This document shows positions 32,206-41,495 of a stretch of DNA of 42,967 nucleotides, piece after piece. The translations under genes and the position numbers were made by a program. The stretch covers positions 2,755-45,721 of the forward strand of contig DGDL01000004.1 of the NCBI GenBank assembly GCA_002385415.1, read 5' to 3'. Below the pieces are notes generated by a model, which worked only from the letters and a program-made list of their open reading frames with translations, had not been told where the DNA came from and searched no databases. The DNA comes from Clostridiales bacterium UBA3953. GTDB taxonomy: Bacteria; Bacillota; Clostridia; Oscillospirales; CAG-272. The stretch's first letter is position 1, and every line of letters starts with the position of its first letter.

Positions 32206-34410
32206 ATGTTTGAAAATTACCGCGAATTCCACTATACGCTTGCCGGCCGTCCGCTTGTAATCGAGACAGGCAAAATGGCTGGGCTGGCAAACGGCTCTTG
32301 CCTTGTGCGCTACGGTGACACTGTCATTCTTGCCACCGCCACAGCAAGCGAAAAACCGCGCGAGGGTATCGACTTTTTACCGCTTTCCGTCGACTTTGAC
32401 GAGCGTCAATACGCGGCAGGTAAAATCCCCGGCGGTTTCTTCCGCCGCGAAGGCAGGCCTACGGAAAAGGCAATTATCACCTCCCGCCTTATCGACCGGC
32501 CAATTCGTCCCCTGTTCCCCAAAGATTTGCGCAACGACGTCGCAATCAACCTGCTGGTTCTCAGCGTTGACAACGACAACTCGCCCGAAATCGCCGCTAT
32601 GCTCGGCGCATCTATTGCCCTTTCTATCTCCGACATACCGTGGAACGGCCCCATCGGCGGCGTTTCCGTCGGAATGGTGGACGGCGAGTATATCCTCTGC
32701 CCCACAGCCGAGCAGCGCGAGCACAGCACGCTTGAGCTGACCGTCGCGGGTACCGAAAAGAAAGTCGTTATGATTGAAGCGGGCGCCAAAGAAGTAAGCG
32801 ACGACGAGATGTTCGACGCTATAATGCTGGCGCATGAGGAAATCAAAAAACTGTGTGCCTTCATCGCCGGAATCCAGACCGAAATCGGCAAGCCGAAGTT
32901 CGAGTACACGCCCAGTGAAATCGACGCCGAGCTTTACGACAAGATAAAGGAATTTTGCCTCGAGGACATCAGGTCGGCATACAGCACCGACGACAAAAAC
33001 GTGCGTGACGAGGCAATGCAGGCTGTGACCGAAAAGGTCTATGCACAGTTTGAAGAAGAGTATCCGGACAGCCGTCCGATGATGGACGCGATTTTATACG
33101 AGCTGCAGAAATTTGTCGTCCGCGATTGGCTGCTGCAGGGCAAACGTGTGGACGGCCGCAAACTTGACGAAATCAGGCCGCTTGACGCCGAAGTCGGCAT
33201 TTTGCCGCGGGTGCACGGCAGCGCAATGTTCACGCGCGGTCAGACACAAGTTATCACAAGCGCGACGCTCGGTTCACTTGCCGAGGCGCAGGAGCTGGAC
33301 GGGCTGGACGAAGAGGAAACCAAGCGCTATATGCACCACTACAACATGCCCGGCTTTTCGACCGGCGAGGCGAAACCCAGCCGCAGCCCGGGTCGCCGCG
33401 AAGTAGGTCACGGAGCGCTTGCCGAACGCTCGCTCGTGCCTGTGCTTCCAAGTCTTGAGGAGTTCCCCTATGCTATTCGCTGCGTTTCGGAGGTCATTTC
33501 CTCCAACGGTTCGACTTCCCAGGCATCGGTTTGCGCATCTACGCTTGCGCTGATGGATGCCGGCGTGCCGATTAAGGCGCCGGTTGCGGGCATCTCCTGC
33601 GGTCTTATCACCGACGGCGACAGGTGGATGACAATGATTGACATCCAGGGCGTCGAGGACTTCTTCGGCGACATGGACTTCAAAGTTGCGGGCACGCACA
33701 AGGGCATTACCTCCATCCAGATGGACCTGAAAATCGACGGACTTACGCCCGAGATTATCCGCGACGCGCTCGAAAAGACCCACAAAGCGCGCAATTATAT
33801 AATCGATGAGGTAATACTCAAAACCATCCCCGCGCCGCGTCCCGAAGTATCCAAATATGCGCCCAAGATGATCGCCATGAAAATCGACCCCGAGAAGATC
33901 GGCGACGTTATCGGGCCGAAAGGCAAGATTATCCAGAAAATCCAGGCAGAAACCGGCTCTAAGATTGACATCGAGGAAGACGGCTCGGTATTCATCGCTG
34001 CGGTTAACCCGGAAGCCGGCGCAACCGCAAAGCGCATGATTGAAGAAATCTGTTTCGAGCCTGAAGTCGGTTCAATTTACACCGGCAAGGTCACGCGCAT
34101 CATTCCTATCGGCGCGTTTGTCGAGTTTTCACCCGGCAAAGAAGGCATGGTGCACATCTCCAACCTTGAAAACCGCCGCGTCAACAAAGTTGAAGATGTC
34201 TGCAATGTCGGCGACACCATTACGGTCAAATATCTTGGCGTCGACGAAAAGGGACGGATGAATCTTTCCCGGAAAGACGCTCTTCCGCCCGAACCCGAAT
34301 CTGCACGCCGCCCAGACGCAAAAGCGACCTCCGCTGCGGGCAGAGGAGACAAGTCTTCTTACCGTCCGCGCCGCCCGTTCCGCAAGCCGCGCACCCCAAA
34401 GCAGGACTAA
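32206..34410 (+). CDS. pnp: Polyribonucleotide nucleotidyltransferase (PNPase)
   Basis: A 734-residue protein. ATG 32206 is chosen over the in-frame ATG at 32188 because AAAGGAG (32193-32199) lies 6 nt before it. PNPase is a phosphorolytic 3'-5' exoribonuclease in RNA turnover. Two RNase PH domains are separated by a helical domain; catalytic-core patterns include FLPLSVDFDERQYAAGKIPGG and the second-domain GSTSQASVCASTLALMDAGVP. A KH domain (KIGDVIGPKGKIIQKIQAETG) and an S1 domain (GSIYTGKVTRIIPIGAFVEF) follow. The tail is basic (PRRPFRKPRTPKQD). A TATAAT at 32141-32146 may give it a separate promoter, but no -35 box is convincing. Confidence 0.97.
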   Translation: MFENYREFHYTLAGRPLVIETGKMAGLANGSCLVRYGDTVILATATASEKPREGIDFLPLSVDFDERQYAAGKIPGGFFRREGRPTEKAIITSRLIDRPIRPLFPKDLRNDVAINLLVLSVDNDNSPEIAAMLGASIALSISDIPWNGPIGGVSVGMVDGEYILCPTAEQREHSTLELTVAGTEKKVVMIEAGAKEVSDDEMFDAIMLAHEEIKKLCAFIAGIQTEIGKPKFEYTPSEIDAELYDKIKEFCLEDIRSAYSTDDKNVRDEAMQAVTEKVYAQFEEEYPDSRPMMDAILYELQKFVVRDWLLQGKRVDGRKLDEIRPLDAEVGILPRVHGSAMFTRGQTQVITSATLGSLAEAQELDGLDEEETKRYMHHYNMPGFSTGEAKPSRSPGRREVGHGALAERSLVPVLPSLEEFPYAIRCVSEVISSNGSTSQASVCASTLALMDAGVPIKAPVAGISCGLITDGDRWMTMIDIQGVEDFFGDMDFKVAGTHKGITSIQMDLKIDGLTPEIIRDALEKTHKARNYIIDEVILKTIPAPRPEVSKYAPKMIAMKIDPEKIGDVIGPKGKIIQKIQAETGSKIDIEEDGSVFIAAVNPEAGATAKRMIEEICFEPEVGSIYTGKVTRIIPIGAFVEFSPGKEGMVHISNLENRRVNKVEDVCNVGDTITVKYLGVDEKGRMNLSRKDALPPEPESARRPDAKATSAAGRGDKSSYRPRRPFRKPRTPKQD

Positions 34411-34470
34411 AGACATGACGAAGCGCGCTGAGCTGAAGGCCTGCGCGCATCGCATCAAAATACGGTAAAA

Positions 34471-34521
34471 AAAAAGCTTACCGGCACACGTACAAAGCGA
34501 CGTGTACCGGTTTTCTTATTT
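34471..34521. terminator. Bidirectional terminator between pnp and nitroreductase
   Basis: ACCGGCACACGT (34480-34491) pairs with ACGTGTACCGGT (34500-34511) with one mismatch. TTTTCTTATTTTT follows on the plus strand, and a run of T (complement of the A-run just upstream) on the minus strand, so both converging transcripts can end here. Confidence 0.85.
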
Positions 34522-34554
34522 TTCGCAGCTTTTGCGACGGATTTTTTTGCAGAT

Positions 34555-34597
34555 GCGCCGCACCTTCCGGTCCGACCGGAGATGCGGCGCCGTTTTT
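34555..34597 (+). terminator. Second hairpin with T-tract after pnp
   Basis: GCGCCGCA (34555-34562) pairs with TGCGGCGC (34583-34590), with an inner CCGGT/ACCGG stem, followed by CGTTTTTA. It is a likely back-up terminator for plus-strand transcription. Confidence 0.65.
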
Positions 34598-34619
34598 ATG
34601 TGAATTTGCTTTTCGCCTT

Positions 34620-35177
34620 TTAGTCTACAAAGCTGATTTTCGAGTAGTCTGGCTCGTGCGGCGGTTTTGTGGTCTTTGCATAACCGAGCAGCACCGCGCA
34701 GCCGAACTTATACCCTTCCGGGAAGCCGAGCCGCCGCTCAAAACGCTCGCCTTCCGGCCCGCTGAATATAAGTCCGGCAAGCCCGCAAATCACGTTTGCT
34801 ATTCCGAGCGAGGTTGCGGCAAGCGAGATGGTCTGGCACACGATACCGCAGTCGGTATGCGAAATCCAGTTTTTAGCGTCGCATGCGATGACCATAATGC
34901 AGGGTGCGCCGTAAAATATCCTTCCCCCGCGCTCCATTATGCGGTTATAGTGGGATTTGTCCTCCATCTCCGCGAGCCTTTTCATGCCTTCGGCTTCCAT
35001 TTCGGCGACAAGCTCGGGGTTGCGGACGACAATTATATGCCATGGCTGGCGGTTCATCGCAGAGGGCGACTGTACCGCCGCCTCCGCAATAGCGCGCAGG
35101 TCGGCCTCGGGAGGAAGCTCGGGCAAATAATCGCGGCATGAGTAGCGCCGGGCTATCACTTTGAGCGTTTCATTCAT
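34620..35177 (-). CDS. Nitroreductase family FMN-dependent oxidoreductase
   Basis: A 185-residue protein. The N-terminal RRYSCRDY is the classic FMN-binding start. QSPSAMNRQPWHIIVV follows, and the C-terminal half has DCGIVCQTISLAATSLGIANVICG, typical of the family fold. It probably reduces quinones, nitro compounds or other acceptors with NAD(P)H; the physiological substrate cannot be read. A purine-rich AAGGAA stretch precedes the ATG. It is the last gene of the mtaB-purL-kinase run and is followed by a two-way terminator. Confidence 0.9.
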   Translation of the reverse strand: MNETLKVIARRYSCRDYLPELPPEADLRAIAEAAVQSPSAMNRQPWHIIVVRNPELVAEMEAEGMKRLAEMEDKSHYNRIMERGGRIFYGAPCIMVIACDAKNWISHTDCGIVCQTISLAATSLGIANVICGLAGLIFSGPEGERFERRLGFPEGYKFGCAVLLGYAKTTKPPHEPDYSKISFVD

Positions 35178-35193
35178 TTTCCTTTTCTTCCTT

Positions 35194-35215
35194 TCCTTTA
35201 TAAATCCTTTATAAA
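35194..35215 (-). repeat. Two tandem 11-bp units before the nitroreductase
   Basis: The unit TCCTTTATAAA occurs twice in a row (plus strand). On the minus strand each unit reads TTTATAAAGGA, with an AAAGGA ribosome-site core, just upstream of the nitroreductase start. Confidence 0.75.
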
Positions 35216-35233
35216 GCCGGAGAGCGGAAATGA

Positions 35234-36325
35234 CTATAAAGCGCTTTCGACAATCGCCTCAAGCTCTCCACGCTTTTCAAGCACATCCGATACAAGTTTG
35301 AGCTGTGTGCGCGCGCGGTCGAGGTTGTGGTCGTCATACAATACTTTAAAATACTTGTCGCCGCTCAAATAGTCGGCCAAAAACCGCATGCCGAGCTCGA
35401 GCGCCAAAACGGCAACCGAAATTGTCATTGCCTCGGCTTCGTGCGTGCTGAGCTTTCCTCCCAGCCCTTCAATAAATCCGTATGTAAATTCTTTGAAAAG
35501 CTCGGGCCTTATGTAAACCTGGGAAAGGTCTTTTTCGTCCTCGGCGGCGTTGGAGGCTCCGTACCTGATGGCATCGCCATAGTCGAACAGAAGCGAACCG
35601 GGCATGACGGTGTCAAGGTCAATCACGCAAACCGCTTCGTCGGTTTCGATGTCCATCATTATATTGTTGAGCTTTGTGTCATTGTGCGTAACGCGCATCG
35701 GAATCTTGCCCGATTCGATTCCGTCGGTTATGACCGGGCAAAGCCAGCTATGCTCTTCGATAAAAGCGATTTCCCGCGCAACCGAAGCTGCCCTGCCGCA
35801 CTCGTCGGCCTCGAGCGCGGCCTTGAAAGCGTGGTAGCGCACCGGCGTGTTATGGAAATTGGGTATAGTTTCGTGCAGTTTGCCGGTGTCAAAATCCGCA
35901 AGCAGAAGCTGGAAATCTCCGAAAGCATAGCCCGCATTGCGGAACTGGCCCGGACGTTCGATTTTATCGTGCGCTATGGCATTGCGAATACCGGCGTATA
36001 CCCGCCAGTAGCCGCCGTCACGGAACCTGACCGCATACCCGCCCGCCTTTGCGGGTATAAGGGTCAGCGTCTCCCGCGTGGGGTCGCCTCCGCGCTCGAT
36101 AATCTTTCGGCGCAGATACTCGGTGACATGCAAAATGTTTTCCATCACCGCATCGGGGTCTTTGAAGACATTTTCGTTTACCCGCTGGAGAATGTACCTT
36201 GTGCCCGATGAAGTGTCAACTACAAACGTCTTGTTTATGTTGCCGCTTTTACATTCGGTTACCGAAACAGGTTCGCCGTCAAGTTCGAACATGCCGAGCA
36301 GCTCCACAAAATCCGGGAAATTCAT
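35234..36325 (-). CDS. nahK: N-acetylhexosamine 1-kinase (NahK/LnpB-like)
   Basis: A 363-residue protein with strong resemblance to bifidobacterial NahK, length included. Shared segments are GNINKTFVV with YILQRVN near the start, YAFGDFQLLLADFD and ETIPNFHNTPVRYHAFKAAL in the middle, and VTHNDTKLNNIMMD, where Asp216 is the catalytic base. VIDLDTVMPGSLLFDYGDAIR supplies the metal-binding Asp. MRFLADYLSGDKYF lies near the end. The family phosphorylates GlcNAc or GalNAc at C1 in salvage of host glycans. AAAGGAG lies upstream of the ATG, 17 nt after purL. It is a phosphotransferase of the aminoglycoside-kinase fold; antibiotic resistance is not suggested. Confidence 0.88.
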   Translation of the reverse strand: MNFPDFVELLGMFELDGEPVSVTECKSGNINKTFVVDTSSGTRYILQRVNENVFKDPDAVMENILHVTEYLRRKIIERGGDPTRETLTLIPAKAGGYAVRFRDGGYWRVYAGIRNAIAHDKIERPGQFRNAGYAFGDFQLLLADFDTGKLHETIPNFHNTPVRYHAFKAALEADECGRAASVAREIAFIEEHSWLCPVITDGIESGKIPMRVTHNDTKLNNIMMDIETDEAVCVIDLDTVMPGSLLFDYGDAIRYGASNAAEDEKDLSQVYIRPELFKEFTYGFIEGLGGKLSTHEAEAMTISVAVLALELGMRFLADYLSGDKYFKVLYDDHNLDRARTQLKLVSDVLEKRGELEAIVESAL

Positions 36326-36342
36326 ATAAATTCCCCTCTCCT

Positions 36343-39300
36343 TTATTTATAATAGTCAACTCCCGCTTTGAAAATCGGTTGATACTTGTTACCCGGCACG
36401 TTTATCGCGACGTTTTCGCCACAGCGCTCGCTGTGCCCCATCTTTCCGAATATGCGCCCGTCCGGGCTGAAAATGCCTTCTATCGCAAGGTCGGAGCCGT
36501 TGGGGTTGAAGCGGGTTTCCATGGAGGGCATGCCGCTGTCGTCAACATATTGCGTCGCGATGCATCCATTTTTTGCGAGCGTCTCCAGCACTTTCGGCGG
36601 CGCCGTGAACCTGCCCTCGCCGTGCGATATCGGTATTGTATGCAGCTCGCCCGGCTCGCAGTAGCGCATCCACGGCGATTTCACGCTGGCAACTCTTGTT
36701 GTCACCATCTTTGACTGATGGCGCCCGATGAGGTTAAATGTCAGTGTCGGGCTATCCGGGGCAAGCGAAGGCAGTATGCGGCCGCCGGGCAGAAGCCCGC
36801 TTTTTATGAGCGCCTGGAACCCGTTGCAAATACCGAGTATCAAACCGAGCCTGTCGTCCAGCAGTCTTGTCACCGCCTCGCTGACAATCGGACTGCGCAG
36901 CACGGCCGCAATAAACTTGCCGCTGCCGTCCGGCTCGTCTCCGCCCGAAAATCCGCCGGACAGCATGAGTATCTGCGCGTCGTCGATTGCGGCGGCAAGC
37001 TCGCGCAGCGACTCCTCCAGCGCCTGCGGAGTCAGGTTGCGCAGCACGCAGATAACCGGCTCGCCGCCTGCCTCCTCAAAAGCGCGGGCGCTGTCATATT
37101 CGCAGTTTGTGCCCGGGAAAACAGGTATCACCACCCGTGGACGCGCAAATCTTGCGGGCGGCGTCACCTTGTAGCGCTCGCCACAGGTCAGCGCCGGCGG
37201 CTTTTGCGCCGCAAGCTCCGGCTCGCACTTGGGTTTTGTGGGAAACACGCGCTCCAGCGGCTCGCTCCATACGCTTGCCAGCCGGTCGAGTGGGATTTGC
37301 TCCCCGTTGCAATATATGAATTTTTCGTCTGTGGTGTGACCGAGCAGCACTCCCCTGCCGGGGTCTCTGTCGGTCGCGACAAGAAGCGCGCCGGGACGCT
37401 TGCGCGTGAGATCGGCGGCGTCCATGTGCTCGGCGAACCGGAAGCCAATCATATTGCCAAAGCAGGATTTGGCGACAGCCTCCGCAATGCCGCCGAAGCC
37501 CACCGCATATATGCTGTCGGCGGCGCCCGTCGAGGCAAGCTCGAACGCCGCATCGAAAATCTCGGCAAGCGACTGTTCGGTCGGCAGCATGTCACTGCCA
37601 AGCTCCGGCTCGAGCAGGTAAACGCCGACTCCCGGGCGCTTGAACTCGGCCGTGACAAGTTTCGATGCACGATACGGCGCAATGGCAAACGAAATAAGCG
37701 TCGGCGGCACATCCATGCGGGGCATGCCTTCGCCTTCAAAGGTGCCGCTCATGCTGTCCTTTCCGCCGATTGCGGCGACGCCGAGCCCGATTTGCGCCCT
37801 GTAAGCGCCGAGCAGTGCCGAAAAAGGTATCCCCCAGCTCTCGGCGTCCGGCCCCATGCGCCTGAAATATTCCTGAAATGACAGCCTTGCCCGCCGCCAC
37901 GGAACGCCCGCCGCGACAAGCCTTGCAACAGATTCGACAACGGCGCAATATGCACCGTGATACGGCGACTTTTCGGATATATACGGGTCGAAACCGAAGG
38001 ACATCACCGATGCCGTGTCGGTTTTACCGCCTATGACCGGCAATTTTGCGGCCATATACTGGGCGGGCGTAAGCTGCTCGCTGCCTCCGAAAGGCAAAAC
38101 TACCGTCGCCGCGCCCACCGTCGAGTCAAACCGCTCGACAAGCCCTTTTTGCGAGCACACGCCCAGGTCGGAAAGCACCGACTCGAACACATCGCGGGCG
38201 CCCGCCTCCGCTTTTACTCCGCTGTAAAGGCTTTCGGTATCTATATGAGGTATTTTAACGTCCGCCGATTTGGGCGCGCCGTTTGAATTTAAAAACTCGC
38301 GGGACAGCGACACTATGCGCTTGCCGCGCCATGTCATGGTAAGCTGCGGCTCGGCGGTGACGGTTGCTACAACTGTCGCCTCCAGATTTTCGCGCGCGGC
38401 AAGCTCGCAGAAGCGCTCTGCGTCCTCCGCCCGCACAACCACCGCCATGCGCTCCTGAGACTCGGATATTGCAAGCTCGGTGCCGTCCAGCCCCTCATAT
38501 TTTTTGGGCACGCGGTCCAGCTCGATTGAAAGCCCGTCCGCAAGCTCGCCTATCGCCACCGAAACGCCGCCCGCGCCGAAATCGTTGCAGCGTATGATAA
38601 GGCGGGACGCTTCGGGGTTGCGAAACAGTCTCAGCAGCTTGCGTTCTTCGGGCGGGTTGCCCTTTTGCACTTCGGCGCCGCAGCTCTCAAGCGACTCGGC
38701 GGTATGCGCTTTCGAGCTGCCGGTCGCGCCGCCGCAGCCGTCGCGGCCGGTGCGGCCGCCGAGCAGGATAACGACATCGCCGGGCTGCGGCTTTTTCCTG
38801 ACCACATTCTCGGCGGGTGCGGCGCCGACCACCGCGCCCACCTCCATGCGCTTTGCTACATAGCGCGGGTGGTAAATTTCAGAGACAAGTCCGGTCGCAA
38901 CTCCTATCTGGTTACCGTATGCCGAGTAGCCGTTTGCCGCGGCGACTGTCAGCTTTGACTGCGGCAGCTTGCCCGGCAGTGTCTGTGATACCGGAGTTCG
39001 CGGGTCGCCCGCGCCGGTCACGCGCATTGCCTGGTATACATAGGCGCGGCCGGCGAGCGGGTCGCGGATGGCGCCGCCGAGACAGGTCGCCGCCCCGCCG
39101 AAAGGCTCTATCTCGGTGGGGTGGTTGTGGGTCTCGTTTTTAAACATGAGCAGCCAGTCCTGCTCCTGACCGTCCACATCGACTTTTATTTTTATCGAGC
39201 AGGCGTTTACTTCGTCGGACTCGTCAAGATTGTCCAGCACGCCTGATTTTTTGAGTATTTTCGCCGCAATGGTGCCGAGGTCCATCAGCGAGACAGGCCG

Positions 39301-40080
39301 CTTTTTCGGCGAGTCGGCATAAAGCTGTGACCGGCGCTCGAGATAGTCCTGCAGCGTCGCTTTTACATATTCGTCCTCGACTTCGATGCTGTGCAGCTCG
39401 GTCAAAAAGGTCGTGTGCCGGCAGTGGTCGGACCAGTAGGTGTCAATCATGCGCAGCTCGGTCATGGTCGGGTCGCGGTCCTCCGACTGGAAATACTCCT
39501 GGCAAAAACGCACGTCGGCGGCGTCCATTGCCAGCCCGTATTCCTTGATTATCTCTTCGGGGTCGGCAGACCGAAAGCCCTCTATCACCTTGACGTCGTC
39601 CGGCTCCTCGTAGGGCAGCTTGAGCGTGTCCGGCAGCTCGAGCGACGCTTCCCTGCACTCGACGGGGTTGATAAGATAAGATTTTATCTTCTCTCGCTGC
39701 ATTGGGGAAAGCTCGCCGCCAAAAATATAAACGCGGGCAGTGCGCACAATTGGACGCTCGCCGCGCGACAAAAGCTGCACGCACTGCGCGCAGGAGTCGG
39801 CCCGCTGGTCAAACTGGCCGGGCAGATATTCGACCGCAAGCACAAAATCGCCTTCACCGGCGGAAAATGTGCTTGATACAATGTCGGTTTGAGGCTCGGA
39901 AAAAACCGTCGGGCATGCGGCCTGAAAAACTTCGTGCGACACGCCCTCGACGTCATAGCGGTTTAAAATACGGACAGAGCGCAGCCCGTCCAGCTGCAGG
40001 TTTTCACGCAGGTCGCAGGCAAGTATCTCGGCTTCCGTATCAAAACCTTTTTTGCGTTCGACATATATTCTATAGACCAT
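36343..40080 (-). CDS. purL: Phosphoribosylformylglycinamidine synthase, single chain
   Basis: A 1245-residue one-chain enzyme for the fourth step of purine synthesis: FGAR, glutamine and ATP give FGAM. An N-terminal PurS-like domain and a linker come first, then two AIRS-like synthase halves (NETHNHPTEIEPFGGAAT; GGRTGRDGCGGATGSS). A C-terminal glutaminase covers about 1000-1245 with Cys1085 in GICNGFQ and His1216/Glu1218 in MGHSER. This clade of long PurL occurs in Clostridia and some streptococci. GGAG lies before ATG 40080. It sits 39 nt after mtaB and 17 nt before the hexosamine kinase, away from other purine genes. Confidence 0.96.
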   Translation of the reverse strand: MVYRIYVERKKGFDTEAEILACDLRENLQLDGLRSVRILNRYDVEGVSHEVFQAACPTVFSEPQTDIVSSTFSAGEGDFVLAVEYLPGQFDQRADSCAQCVQLLSRGERPIVRTARVYIFGGELSPMQREKIKSYLINPVECREASLELPDTLKLPYEEPDDVKVIEGFRSADPEEIIKEYGLAMDAADVRFCQEYFQSEDRDPTMTELRMIDTYWSDHCRHTTFLTELHSIEVEDEYVKATLQDYLERRSQLYADSPKKRPVSLMDLGTIAAKILKKSGVLDNLDESDEVNACSIKIKVDVDGQEQDWLLMFKNETHNHPTEIEPFGGAATCLGGAIRDPLAGRAYVYQAMRVTGAGDPRTPVSQTLPGKLPQSKLTVAAANGYSAYGNQIGVATGLVSEIYHPRYVAKRMEVGAVVGAAPAENVVRKKPQPGDVVILLGGRTGRDGCGGATGSSKAHTAESLESCGAEVQKGNPPEERKLLRLFRNPEASRLIIRCNDFGAGGVSVAIGELADGLSIELDRVPKKYEGLDGTELAISESQERMAVVVRAEDAERFCELAARENLEATVVATVTAEPQLTMTWRGKRIVSLSREFLNSNGAPKSADVKIPHIDTESLYSGVKAEAGARDVFESVLSDLGVCSQKGLVERFDSTVGAATVVLPFGGSEQLTPAQYMAAKLPVIGGKTDTASVMSFGFDPYISEKSPYHGAYCAVVESVARLVAAGVPWRRARLSFQEYFRRMGPDAESWGIPFSALLGAYRAQIGLGVAAIGGKDSMSGTFEGEGMPRMDVPPTLISFAIAPYRASKLVTAEFKRPGVGVYLLEPELGSDMLPTEQSLAEIFDAAFELASTGAADSIYAVGFGGIAEAVAKSCFGNMIGFRFAEHMDAADLTRKRPGALLVATDRDPGRGVLLGHTTDEKFIYCNGEQIPLDRLASVWSEPLERVFPTKPKCEPELAAQKPPALTCGERYKVTPPARFARPRVVIPVFPGTNCEYDSARAFEEAGGEPVICVLRNLTPQALEESLRELAAAIDDAQILMLSGGFSGGDEPDGSGKFIAAVLRSPIVSEAVTRLLDDRLGLILGICNGFQALIKSGLLPGGRILPSLAPDSPTLTFNLIGRHQSKMVTTRVASVKSPWMRYCEPGELHTIPISHGEGRFTAPPKVLETLAKNGCIATQYVDDSGMPSMETRFNPNGSDLAIEGIFSPDGRIFGKMGHSERCGENVAINVPGNKYQPIFKAGVDYYK

Positions 40081-40119
40081 GCAAAACTCTCCGTAAACAG
40101 ATTGTATATATCAAGCCGG

Positions 40120-41457
40120 TCAAAGCAGCTCGCAAACTATATGCTTTTTATCGGCGCGGACAGGGCGCGCAAGCAGAATTTCGCCGCGCAGCTCGTCTGC
40201 CGACCGGGCGCCGTCTATTTTCACCGCGGCTTCCATGAAGTCGCGCGTGTGTCCGGTCATGTATTCGCCCGACTGCCGCTCAAACAGTATTTCGACGGGC
40301 TCGCCCAGCTCAACCGCGCGCCTGTGATGGCGGACCCGCAGCTCCTCGGCAAGCTCGCGGAGCAACCTCGAGCGCTCGGCGCGCAGTTCGGGCGGAAGCT
40401 CGGGCAGATTTGCCGCTTCGGTGCCGGGACGCGGCGAGTAGGTGAAAACATGCATGTGGTAAAACTCCACCTTGCGCGCAAACTCGACCGTTTCCATGAA
40501 ATCCCGGTCGGTTTCGCCCGGGAAACAGGTGAGAATATCGGCCGTCAGCTTCACGCCAGGTATCGCATGCCGCAGATGCTGGATATTTCGCATCGCTTGC
40601 TCGGCATTATATTTTCTGCGCATTGCGGCAAGCACGCGGCTCGAGCCGCTTTGCAGCGAAATGTGATAGTGCGGCATGAGCTTTTCTACTTTTGCAAACC
40701 TGTCCACGACAGCCGGCCGCAGATATGACGGGTCGAGCGAGCTGAGCCGCACGCGCTCTATTCCCTCAATCTCGGCCACCTTCGCCACCAGACCCGGCAG
40801 GTCGTGCTCGTAAGATGCCGTTTCTATGCCGGTCAAAACTATTTCCCTGCAGCCCGATTTGGCGACAGCCTCAACCTCTGCCACAACCTCGTCCTTCGGA
40901 CGGGAGGTCACATTTCCGCGCAGCTTGGGTATAATGCAATAGGCGCAACTGCCGTCGCAGCCGTCCTGTATTTTTATATAGGCGCGCGTGCGCCCGAAGC
41001 CTTCGATTCTCATCGGCTCGGGCGGGAGCTGGTCTGCGGGTTTGACGGCAATAACAGGAGCGGGCGGCGCGTCCTCGCTTGCGCTCTCGCTCAATCTGCG
41101 CTCTGCAAGCTCGGCGGCGCGCTCGGCCGCCTCCAGTTTGCCGCGGCTGCCCGCGACTATGTCTGCGCCGGCGACCGACAGCTCGCCCGGTTCAAGCTGG
41201 GCGTCGCAGCCCACCGCCGCAATAACGGCGCGCGGATTTATCCTGCGCAGCCGGCGCAGCAGCTTTCGGGATTTTGCCGAGCTTTCTGCCGTGACGGCGC
41301 AGGTGTTGAGGATATAAATATCGCAAACGTCGCCGGGCGATTCGGCGGTCGCGGCGTCTATGCCGCGCGAGCGTAGATGTGCCGCGACGGCTTCACTTTC
41401 GTATTGGTTGACGCGGCAACCCAGCGTATAGATTGCCGCCGTTGGAGCTTTTTTCAT
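40120..41457 (-). CDS. mtaB: tRNA t6A37 methylthiotransferase MtaB
   Basis: A 445-residue radical-SAM protein from ATG 41457; the frame is open to 41487, but that lies inside the promoter. The N-terminal methylthiotransferase domain keeps Cys14 (TLGCRVNQYES), Cys53 (NTCAVT) and Cys84 (VGCDAQ). The radical-SAM cluster is Cys167, Cys171 and Cys174 in CDGSCAYC. A TRAM-like domain ends the protein. It adds a methylthio group to t6A37 in ANN-decoding tRNAs. The NTCAVT/GCRVNQYE signature favours MtaB over MiaB. It heads the operon with purL. No ribosome site is visible, and the transcript probably begins about 3 nt before the ATG. Confidence 0.93.
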   Translation of the reverse strand: MKKAPTAAIYTLGCRVNQYESEAVAAHLRSRGIDAATAESPGDVCDIYILNTCAVTAESSAKSRKLLRRLRRINPRAVIAAVGCDAQLEPGELSVAGADIVAGSRGKLEAAERAAELAERRLSESASEDAPPAPVIAVKPADQLPPEPMRIEGFGRTRAYIKIQDGCDGSCAYCIIPKLRGNVTSRPKDEVVAEVEAVAKSGCREIVLTGIETASYEHDLPGLVAKVAEIEGIERVRLSSLDPSYLRPAVVDRFAKVEKLMPHYHISLQSGSSRVLAAMRRKYNAEQAMRNIQHLRHAIPGVKLTADILTCFPGETDRDFMETVEFARKVEFYHMHVFTYSPRPGTEAANLPELPPELRAERSRLLRELAEELRVRHHRRAVELGEPVEILFERQSGEYMTGHTRDFMEAAVKIDGARSADELRGEILLARPVRADKKHIVCELL

Positions 41458-41466
41458 ACAACCGAT

Positions 41467-41495
41467 ATTATAACATTTTTTTGTCATGCTGTAAA
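41467..41495 (-). promoter_or_regulatory. Promoter of mtaB, near-leaderless
   Basis: On the minus strand TTTACA (41495-41490), 17 nt, TATAAT (41472-41467). Nine nucleotides separate the -10 box from ATG 41457, leaving a leader of about 3 nt. Confidence 0.75.

Noticed and set aside
35234..36325. Aminoglycoside resistance phosphotransferase
   Set aside because: The fold is shared, but sequence blocks match N-acetylhexosamine 1-kinase closely along the whole length.
36718..37881. 387-codon open frame on the plus strand
   Set aside because: It is antisense to purL, whose motifs and length are certain; the peptide is Arg/Ala-rich without family features.
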